Part shown: positions 47,043-55,371 of the stretch, one piece after another | Position numbering within the stretch: the first letter of the stretch is position 1 | Layout: each line of letters opens with the position of its first letter | Assembly: GCA_027922465.2 (NCBI GenBank) | Contig: BQMF02000008.1 | Location: forward strand, 434,001 to 498,000 | DNA from: Turritopsis dohrnii | Taxonomy: Eukaryota; Cnidaria; Hydrozoa; Anthoathecata; Oceaniidae | Direction: 5' to 3' | DNA: 64,000 nt | Made by a program: the position numbers and the translations under genes | Notes under the pieces: generated by a model | What the model saw: only the letters and a program-made list of their open reading frames with translations | Database searches by the model: none | Told to the model about the DNA's origin: nothing

Positions 47043-49385
47043 ATTACTGACCTTTTGTCATTGGTGTTTTGTTACTTTATGTTGGTGCTAGAAACTGATC
47101 TTTCGTTTTTACCTAACAAACTATGGAGATAATGCTGAAGATATAAAGATCCTTTCCAATGTAGATGGATTCAAACGTGACGTATCGAATTAATTGAAAC
47201 AATACATGTGTATTATTATGTTGTGGAAAGAAAACTTTAATTTTAGTTTTGTTCTAAACTTAGCGGTACAAAAACCACCACAGCGAAAGTTGGTTCTTAC
47301 AAAAAAGTCAGGAAAAGCGTGAGTTTTATAGGGTCCGCCATACGGGTGATGGGCTGACGCAACATTTGGGCCTAAATTTTATTTAGTACTGCGGCTATGA
47401 CGTCATCAAAATATCTCTCTAACGGTTGATCGTAGCAAAACGATCCCATACACTTTTTTGATCAGTTTTTCGAGCTCTGCAACGCGGGTAAATTTTCTGT
47501 TTCCAATTCCAAATTGAAATTTTCGTCACAGGGTTCGCACACGGGAAAGGCGAATTTGACACATCCTTTTCGAAGTTAAACTCGGTAAAAAAATTTACCC
47601 GGTTATTAGTTTCAGGAAAAATGTCGCTGAAAAAGTGACATCCACTAAGAGTGCGTATACATAAGACCCATATTAAACTCAGACCGGTTTAGCATTTTAG
47701 TACGAATAGAAAAACAAAATTTTTCTGATCCTATGAGGTGAAAGAATATTAGAAAATTAAATCAGAATTTCAAATGTAGTTTCCCTTCATTACTAGTTTT
47801 CGTTTGTACAAATCCTGTTCTTCATATTAAAATATGAGTATTGGATAAATCACTTTCTGTGACCCTACTTGAAAGGAACATCTAGAGAGAATAATTAAAA
47901 GATAACATTTAAAAATTTTCTAATCTTTCAATTTTAATCATGATATGGTAATTAGCAACAAAAAACTTCATTAAACTTAGGTTAGAAAAGAATTTGAACT
48001 AGTTGAAGGAAAAAAATGAAGTTACAAGACACACACAGATCAGTCAATAGAGACGATGGATCGAACCAATCCAGGTTTACCAGTTTCACCAAAACTTGGG
48101 TTTGATCTTTTTCGTATTGGACTTACTCAGTATCATGACTGAATGATTGAATGGTGACTTTAAATTGCCACAAACTATGCATGTTTTTTCATCACTTTAT
48201 AATAAAGAAAATCAGAAACCGATTAACCTCTAATTACCAGTATTTACAATAACTGAATGGCTAATTTCTACGTAATTAATTCTCCGTAAAGCTATCATAC
48301 GGCTTTGCACGGAGTATAGTTGAAGTTAAGTTACACAGCTACACTGAAAACCCTGCACAATATCGCGGTAAATTTGGGAGTGGAAGGGTCATGAAAGTAA
48401 CTTATCTTTTACGAGTGATGGTGAGGCAGAAAAACGTTAATGAATGTCATATATAACTTGTGAATCTCAAACTTTCGTGTTTTCTGTTTTTTGCTGAGTT
48501 TTATTTTTCAAAGTATTTGATACTCAGTGCTGAAGAATGAAGATGATTTTGAATAACATTCCTTTTAAACAGCATGTTATGTAACTGCCAATCTCGCCCC
48601 ACGCTGTTTACCTATAATTAACATGACCATAAAAGACGACAATTCCAGCTATGTGACGTAAAAACTTAACGTCAAAAATTGATTAATTCATGTTTGATTC
48701 TCTAGTAATTGCTCTTTCTTTCTCATGTGTTCTTATCAAACTATGAATCTAACGGTTTTGAAACCTTCCCTGAAGCTTGCTGTTTCTTATATTGGTGTTA
48801 TTCTTTCACAATTATTGTTGCAAAAGTATTTCATAAAAGAATTAAAAGTCGCTGATTGCTGTGAAAACGGGTGTAGCTTGTGCCAGGAAACGGAATTGAA
48901 GATTTGACCATTTAACATTTTTGAAAGTTTTTTTATTTCCCTTATTCCCAAAATTCATGATTGGTACGGAACTGAGCATTTAAAATGAAGGTAATCTGAA
49001 ACATTAAATATTCATTAAACACAAAAAATGAAAAAAATAAATTCGTTTTAAAGTGGATATAATGACGATGAATAAATTGTTAACAATTCTTTATGTTAGG
49101 TACTAATTAATGAATTGCTACTGAAAGAACACTCGATTGTGCTTGTATAAGTTTCCATCAAAACCACAAACTACTTTCATTACGTTGTATATAATCATTT
49201 AATATTCATCATCGAATAACTTTCCTGACAAAGTGTAAAAGCTTTCTCTTAAGAAGAATCTGGCGTGAAATTTTAAAGAAGACATTATTTGTTTACTCTG
49301 CAATTATTGAAGAACTTTTATTGGAGAACTTTTATTGAAGAACTTTTACATTCATCTTTTCTGGAAAAACTTATATAAAACAGTG
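47043..49385. other. Intergenic plus upstream region of precursor 3
   Basis: No gene recognised. TATATAAT at about 49187-49194 is a possible TATA box for precursor 3, giving a start near 49220. Just before the ATG a unit TTGAAGAACTTTTA is repeated about three times (49307-49350), and AAACAG|TG at 49377-49385 could be an acceptor. A 60-codon frame at 48725-48907 with CCENGCSLC was considered and not called. Confidence 0.4.
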
Positions 49386-49811
49386 ATGAAGAAAATTCTT
49401 TGGTGTTACTTGATATTATTCCAAAAGATCCTGCTACATGGAATGCCTATACAAACTGATGATGTGCAAATCACCACGTGTCAAGCAATATGTAATCGCG
49501 TTTTCAAAAAATGCATCTATCGAAATAACAATGAAATCTGTAGTTTGGTGAAGAATAAATGTGATTCGCTATGTAAAAATCTTTACGATAAGACGGAAAT
49601 CTTGCTTCTGCCAAAAATATCATTAAAACAGAATGTCACGCAGAATATTGCTCCGCAGGCGCATGTTGTCAAACACGTTTATAAACGAGCATGCTTGAAC
49701 GATTGTGAAGGAACGCTTCAAATGTGTCACCATGTAGCCGTTGATATTGACATGATGTTCAGGTGCAGTGGTTGGGCATATACTTGTAGAGCGCAATGTA
49801 GGGGGAAGTGA
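49386..49811 (+). CDS. Secreted double six-cysteine peptide precursor 3
   Basis: 141-residue precursor from the ATG at 49386, which opens a hydrophobic signal peptide (about 1-20). A start at 49335 would bury it behind 17 residues. Module 1 cysteines 32, 36, 43, 52, 59, 63 (loop 8). Linker ends VYKR at 98-101. Module 2 cysteines 103, 107, 114, 127, 134, 138 (loop 12). Ends CRGK, so trimming could expose a C-terminal Gly for amidation. It is closest to precursor 2 (shared TTCQ-IC-RV in module 1; CEG-LQ-CH-V and MFRCS-WA in module 2), so the plus-strand pair is likely the younger duplication. Confidence 0.82.
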   Translation: MKKILWCYLILFQKILLHGMPIQTDDVQITTCQAICNRVFKKCIYRNNNEICSLVKNKCDSLCKNLYDKTEILLLPKISLKQNVTQNIAPQAHVVKHVYKRACLNDCEGTLQMCHHVAVDIDMMFRCSGWAYTCRAQCRGK

Positions 49812-50560
49812 ATATCATTCCAGAATCTTCGAAATCTGCTGATATTGATCTTGCATTATCAATTTTTGTATTGGTTCTGAAAATCTCCTGAGATGCTGTC
49901 TTTTTCAACTTTTAGTTATTTATTTATATCTGGTGTAATATATTTATGAAATTTACGAAAACCACGAAAATTACTTGATATGTTTTTCTCCAATAACTTC
50001 CAGGCTTGTTGCCACCAATATCATAAACGATTGCAACGTCAGTGGAAATATAACATTTCAAATTTTCTGGGGGCTAAAAGATTCAACCATCACAAAACAT
50101 ACTTTCTTTTCATGGTGTTACGATGTCAAGTTTTTGATTAATATAAGTCCATGCAAATTTGGAGACTTTTTTGCTTAGGCTCGGACCAACGGGTCCATCA
50201 ATCACAGAGAAACTGGAGAGAAAATATACAACAAAACAGATTTTTATACCTTTAATATAAAGGTATACCCTTAAACATTTTTGTGTTATCATTAACAAAA
50301 TACAAAAATCGATTTGATGTTGTATTACCAATTTCGGACAGGCGCTGAGACTGTCTTAGGGATGTAGCCTGTGTCTACGACATTAGCATGGTAGCTAGCT
50401 CCGCATAATTTAGATGAAGGACACAAGCTAGCTAAAAATGGATACCGCTCGCATAGTCGTTTGAAGATTCAGTATTTTTTGAAAGAAGAATGTTTTAAAA
50501 ACTAATGTTATTTGTTGAAATTGAATTAAACTGAAATTCAAAAAAAAAAACAAAATAGAA
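49812..50560. other. Intergenic, no gene recognised
   Basis: It starts with the 3' flank of precursor 3. Short open frames only. Confidence 0.4.
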
Positions 50561-50695
50561 GCCCCTTTTTAAAAGGTGATGGAGATTTTTAAAAGGTACC
50601 TGTGATGGAGATCATAAGCTATTTTTAAAAGGTACCTGTGATGGAGATTATAAGCTATTTTTAAAAGGTACCTGTGATGGAGATTATAAGCTATT
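50561..50695 (+). repeat. Tandem 45-bp repeat, about three copies
   Basis: Units of TTTTTAAAAGGTACCTGTGA then TGGAGATTATAAGCTA repeat head to tail, with a partial fourth unit at the left. Near-identical copies, so recently expanded. Confidence 0.88.
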
Positions 50696-51110
50696 TACAT
50701 TGTTGGAGGAGTAGGAGGATTTTGTCAAGTGAGCCTCTGTTAACACGACATGACAAGCCGTTATGTCACATAAAATACATATTATAGGAGGGGAATAATT
50801 TATAACGTTATCTTCGACTATTATAAATACTTTAGGAAACTAGGATATCTTACAATCTGTAGTGAAGCCTTTAAAACAAAAAAATCTGTTGACTGGCTTA
50901 TTTCAGCCAACAGTACACTCCAAAAAACGCTCAAACGTGCAAGCAAACCTATGGTAAACATTCTCAAACACAACAATGTATCCCAAAAAAAAAAAATAAT
51001 TAAGCTGATCCATTTTCGTTCAAGATCACTTACAATAAAAATTGTTATTAAGGAGGTTGAGTATTTTGAGTCCAAAACTGATCTGTTAACAAAGGTGACA
51101 GGACAATTCC

Positions 51111-51223
51111 CCCCCTGGACAATCCCCCCCCCCGGATGATTGCCCCCTAGTAAATTGCCCCCCGGAGCATTACCCCCCGGACAATTACCCCCCGGACAAT
51201 CGCCCCCCATATAGGTTGGAAAA

Positions 51224-51258
<35 letters not shown>

Positions 51259-51951
51259 AATATTGCCCCCCAAACCAACAAAGTTTCATATATTCTCATT
51301 GTCTACTAAAATGATACTTGAAGTGTTTATTCACGACACAGTCCACCGGAGTGTCCGACAAAGATCACTAGAATTCGGTTTATAAATAAGGAATATTGAC
51401 AGCGCGTTAGTCAATACACTTTGGAGAATTACTTTTAGCCCTAACGTTTCTTCTTGCCACCCGACGTTCTGGAAATTTTTGGAAATATTACGTAAGGAGG
51501 AAAGTGTTGTGCGTGTCCGAATGCTTCAAAATCTAGCAGGACATCCACCACCTCCTCAAAGACGATTGTAACGCTCGAATTCTACGCATAGTTGATGATT
51601 ACCCAAACCGCCAACGACTCTTTTTAAAACAAATATTTACATGATATCCATTGCGTTACCATTTTATAACAAACATCTGTATATTTGAAATATATTAACT
51701 TTCTTTGATTTGTAAATCTTGTTTCCCTTTCTGCTTTCGAGCAAAAATACCTTAGAAGCAATATTATCGAAAAAAATACTTTACACGTTTTTTAGGGGGC
51801 AATATTCCGGGGGGGAATTTTCCTACCTATATGGGGGGCGATTGTCCGGGGGGCAATTGTCCGGGGGGTAATGCTCCGGGGGGCAATTTACTAGGGGGTA
51901 ATCATCCGGGGGGAATTGTCCAGGGGGGAATTGTCCAGGGGGGAGTTGTCC
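51111..51951. mobile_element. Inverted-repeat element with G-tract terminal arrays
   Basis: Two 160-bp terminal inverted repeats, 51111-51271 and 51794-51951, surround about 520 bp of ordinary sequence. Each arm is an array of eight or nine short G-tract units on one strand and C tracts on the other, with the pattern ATTGTCC-GGGGGG and variants (AATGCTCCGGGGGG, TTTACTAGGGGG, AATCATCCGGGGGG). The order of variants is the same in both arms, so the arms are true inverted copies. The left arm alone holds a 32-base C run (51225-51256). The interior shows no transposase. Probably a non-autonomous DNA element. G tracts this dense can form G-quadruplexes. Confidence 0.8.
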
Positions 51952-52761
51952 TAGAACCGTTAACAAATATCTAACGAACAGATATCTGACATCAGGTCTT
52001 TCTCAGAGGATTAATAACGTTTTCTGGTGGAGTGATCGGTTAACGGGAGCTGGTATCAAAGAAATTTCATTGATGGAGGTTGAGCGTTTTAAAAGTACAA
52101 AGCTGACCTGTTAACAGAGGCTGGCCTAATAGTGTAAACATACAACAAACTAACGACCTTTAGATATTTCACTAAGGATCCACAAACTTTTCTCTAAGGA
52201 TCCATGGTATCATATTCCGAAAATATGATACAATAGCAGGTCTGTAGGTATTTTACACATTATGTTTAAACCTTAATTTGATTTATCAAGGAAAAAGCCT
52301 CAGGTTTGAAAGACACAAGACAATAATTTAGACATAAACTCTTACATGTATTTCAGTTTATTTGATGAAAAAATAGCCTACATTTCAGAAGAGTTTCTCC
52401 TCTATTATTTCTGTTTCAAGTTACTTATGATCACTGACGTTTTCAGCCGTTTTTGCTGTAATTTTAGCGTACCTGATTTGATGGCAGAAGTTTTTTTGGT
52501 CAATGAAAATAAAGTATGTTGGATCTGTTAAGTAACGGAAGATCCAGTAGAGCAAGTCCTTGAAAGCAGTTTCTATAATATCCGAGATATCGAGTAATGT
52601 TATTTCGACATTTTACTGGGGAGGAAAATTGCTTTTGCTTTTGAAAGTAATCATCATGATCAAAAAGTGCGAAAAGAAAGAATGAGACAGGAAAGGAGAA
52701 AAACTTCAGTTCGTCTCTAGAATTAGAAATTCAAACAAAATATTTATTATGATTATTTGTT
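51952..52761. other. Intergenic, no gene recognised
   Basis: A segment at about 52070-52130 (GGAGGTTGAGCGTTTTAAAA, CTGACCTGTTAACAGAGGCT) repeats one at about 51050-51095 left of the G-tract element, so that element inserted beside or within an older local duplication. No coding region. Confidence 0.4.
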
Positions 52762-53116
52762 ATGATTTATGTAAAGGAAAGTTTTTTAGATTCGGAGTTC
52801 AAGTTTGAAGAGCACATCAACACAAAAATCAAGAAGGCTAACTCCATTTCCGGCTTAATACGAAAAAGTTTCTCATATCTAGAGAAGGTCTTCTTTAAAA
52901 AGCTGTTCACTACGTTCGTACGTCTGCATCTCGAGCTCTGCCAAGCTGTATGGTCGCCATATCTCAGGAAAGGAATCAATCAAGTGGAAAGCGTCCAACG
53001 TAGAGTGACAGGAGCTGCTGATGGTTTAAAGAACGTAGCCTACGAGGAAACACTGCGTCGACTGCAGTTGCCTACGTTAGCGTTCCGAAGACTCCGTGGT
53101 GACATGATCAAACCGT
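52762..53116 (+). pseudogene. LINE D fragment: reverse transcriptase C-terminal region
   Basis: About 115 codons similar to the C-terminal part of LINE B: FEEHINTKIKKANSISGLIR, FVRLHLELCQAVWSPYLRK, RRLQLPTLAFRRLRGDMIKP. It is cut at 53116, where sequence switches abruptly to an inverted piece of a HIRAN gene. Both ends are truncated. Confidence 0.8.
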
Positions 53117-53180
53117 ATTTGTCAAATTGATTTTCTGGTTCTACACGGCTCTAATTGGTAGCTCTTCTTCTATCCCATAG
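53117..53180 (-). repeat. Inverted fragment of the HIRAN gene at 54.5-54.7 kb
   Basis: About 53117-53152 is the reverse complement of about 54652-54689, and 53150-53177 that of about 54536-54563. In this inverted copy the two pieces are joined directly, whereas about 90 bp separate them in the other copy. The junction has no splice signals, so it is a deletion or rearrangement scar, not a spliced retrocopy. Confidence 0.75.
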
Positions 53181-53312
53181 TCCATGACTTTGGAGAGTGT
53201 TGTAAAACGTTCCATTCTGAAATCGTTTGATTATCGGAACTATTTTTGAAAATGTTTTTTTTCTTTCATTCTTTCTTCTCACTTCTTTTCGTTTGCTGTC
53301 GACGTGCAAGAG

Positions 53313-54160
53313 AGATGGTAATCCCTGGAAAACGCAAGTACAACCACAAAAGTTCAGGTTCTGAGAGATCTTGAAAAAGGGATGAGTAATAAAAATGTAG
53401 CTGCAATTTCACTTTCTCAACTTGAAAATGGAAATGGGAGCTTACGCTAAACGACAAAATTTGAGAACAGGCAGCTTTAAATTGGTAAACAAGGCCGTTG
53501 TGAATTGGTTTAAAAGCCTGCAAAGTCATAATCTTCCGTTATCTGCAGCTATGATCCAAGAAAAAACGATTGCATTCGCCAAGCAAATAAACGCTGAAAA
53601 CTTCCAGGCGTCAAATGGCTCGCTACGGCAGGAACGAAACTACATGGGAAAACTCTCTGCCCATTCTTTTATCAAACTACGAGCTTAAGAACATTTATAA
53701 CGTAGATGAATTTGGACTGTTTTACCAATACCTTCCAAATAAGACGCATCAATTCAAATCTGAGAAATGTTCTGGCGGAAAGTTGAGTAAAATTCGCATT
53801 ACTGGGTTGGCAGCGGCAATGCACTGGGAGAAAAGTTACTCATGTTCGTTATTGGAAAGGCCAAAAATCCATGGTGCTTAAAAAACATCAAGTTTTTGCC
53901 ATGCAGAAATCAACGTAAAAGCTGAATGGATTGCGTGTTGTTTGAAGAGTGGGCCAGAGGTACGGACAAGAAATTTCATGCTGAAGAAAGACATGTTGCA
54001 TTTATAATCGGCAATATCCCAGCACATCCGGAAATTGAAAATCTAAAAATCACGAAGTTGTTTTTCCTCCCAAGAGATACCCAATTCTCAGACCCAGCGT
54101 TGAAAATCGGAACACTGCTATTGCTGAAGATGATAACAGGACTTCCGTAATAGCGGTGTA
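53313..54160 (+). pseudogene. Tigger/pogo (CENP-B-like DDE) transposase, degenerate
   Basis: Frames in order: CENP-B N-type helix-turn-helix (TTKVQVLRDLEKGMSNKNVA), second HTH (FKLVNKAVVNWFKSLQSHNL, IAFAKQI, FQASNGSL), then the DDE domain (NVDEFGLFYQYLPNKT with the first Asp, SKIRITGLAAA, then in other frames HPEIENLKI and FFLPRDTQF). At least four frameshifts and several stops. The region after the second catalytic Asp is barely readable. It is followed on the same strand by a HIRAN domain gene. Confidence 0.82.
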
Positions 54161-54535
54161 AATATTGTATTTTTGTATATAATTTTACGACTGAGGAACT
54201 ATCCTGTATAAATATTTCATAATAATAATAATAATAATAACAAAGACTTGGAAGAAGAGATGGAGAATCTTCGTGCAGTCCAACCCGATCTTGTTTGTGG
54301 CACAACGGATACCTCTTCCTTCACTGATGTTGATGACGTAGTTGTGCAGCCAATTTTAGTCACTGAAGCGGAAATCATTGCAGATGTTTTTGGTATAGAA
54401 AGATGCCATCAACGAAGATGATTATGATAGTGATGGCTGAAGAAGAACCCGTTGAATGCCCTGTCCAAAATGAACTTTTGCAAATGGTGGAGTTAATAAC
54501 ACAGTTCTCCTTGGGGAGCTTGTTCAATCTTATGT

Positions 54536-54885
54536 AATATGGGATAGACGAAGAGCTACCAATTATTGTACTCAAGGAATGCATAATGTCTTCGTATATT
54601 ATAGGTTACCATACTTATATGAAGAATGACAGCTAAAAATTGAAGAATTTCCAGAGAGCCGTGTAGAACCAGAAAATCAATTTGACAAATATGCTGTTGC
54701 AGTCATACCGAACAACGTCGTGGTTGGACATTTGGCAAAACGAAATAAAGGTTGCTTTCCAAAAACAATCTCGTTGTTTCTTCAAGCAAGCGATGACAAT
54801 AGCTGCAAAGTAGAAGTAACTGGGAAAAAAGTTAATCTTGGTGGTAAAGAAGAAGGACTCCAAATACCTTGTACCAATTATTGAA
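54536..54885 (+). pseudogene. HIRAN domain protein remnant inside Tigger element
   Basis: Reads EELPIIVLKECIMSSYIIGY then HTYMKNDS before a stop. In another frame it reads PESRVEPENQFDKYAVAVIP, NNVVVGHLAKR, then, after CFPKTISLFLQASDD, KVEVTGKKVN and GLQIPCTNY. This is the HIRAN pattern GYH-x-Y, E-N-x-D-x-YAVAV, VGHL, I-S-x-F, VTGK, GL-x-PC. HIRAN domains bind DNA ends in helicases such as HLTF. Broken by at least one stop and frame change. It follows the transposase on the same strand. Confidence 0.75.
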
Positions 54886-54949
54886 AAGTTGAAAGAAATT
54901 TTAACACCATAAGAAAAATGTCTTCATTTTAACTATAGTTTTAGATAAT

Positions 54950-55155
54950 AGTGCGCAAAAGTTCGAATTAACGAGTGCTTTTTAGCCTAGGGACCGAAAA
55001 AACTGTTCGAATTAACGAAATGTTCGAATTAACGGAGTTCCAATTAAGCAGCTCAAAATATAAGACATTATTAAACCAAGCTCAAGGGACCCGAAAATTT
55101 GTTCGAAATAAAGAATGTTCGAGCGGCATTCGAATTAACGGATGTGTACTGTAAT
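54950..55155. repeat. Right terminus with iterated TTCGAATTAACG motifs
   Basis: AAGTTCGAATTAACGAGTGC, TGTTCGAATTAACGAA, TGTTCGAATTAACGGAG, TTCGAAATAAAGAATGTTCG, ATTCGAATTAACGGATGTG, ending ACTGTAAT. Typical Tigger subterminal arrangement. About 55170-55230 beyond it holds (AAAT)n. Confidence 0.75.
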
Positions 55156-55321
55156 TTCATCTTTCCTTTCAATAAATAAATAAATAAAAAAACAATCAAA
55201 CAAACAAAATAAATAAATAAATAAATAAACCTTTATCATCATAAATGGCTTTAATACATCTTTGTTTTGGGTGAATGGATTTAATTCGCGTACCTACCAA
55301 CCAACTACGGGCTTACCAAAT
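55156..55321. other. Short spacer with (AAAT)n
   Basis: A (AAATA)n microsatellite and unremarkable sequence between two transposons. Confidence 0.5.
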
Positions 55322-55371
55322 ACCGTAATGCTTCGATTAAACGCCCCCCCTCGAATAGACGCCCCAGGGGC

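Larger units (their letters stand above)
53117..55155 (+). mobile_element. Tigger-type element with transposase and HIRAN gene
   Basis: Composite of the transposase remnant (53313-54160), the HIRAN remnant (54536-54885) and a right end (54950-55155) made of iterated GTTCGAATTAACGA motifs. The left terminus was not found. In its place lies the inverted HIRAN fragment abutting LINE D, so the left end has been rearranged. It contains an (ATA)n tract at 54221-54239. Confidence 0.65.

Noticed and set aside
48725..48907. Small frame ending with CCENGCSLC, faintly like an insulin A chain
   Set aside because: No signal peptide, no B chain, the C-terminal cysteine pattern is incomplete and there are no splice signals nearby.
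50821..51273. 150-codon minus-strand frame rich in glycine (GGNxPGG repeats)
   Set aside because: It is the G-tract terminal array of the inverted-repeat element read in one frame. The glycine repeats come from G runs, not a collagen- or silk-like gene.
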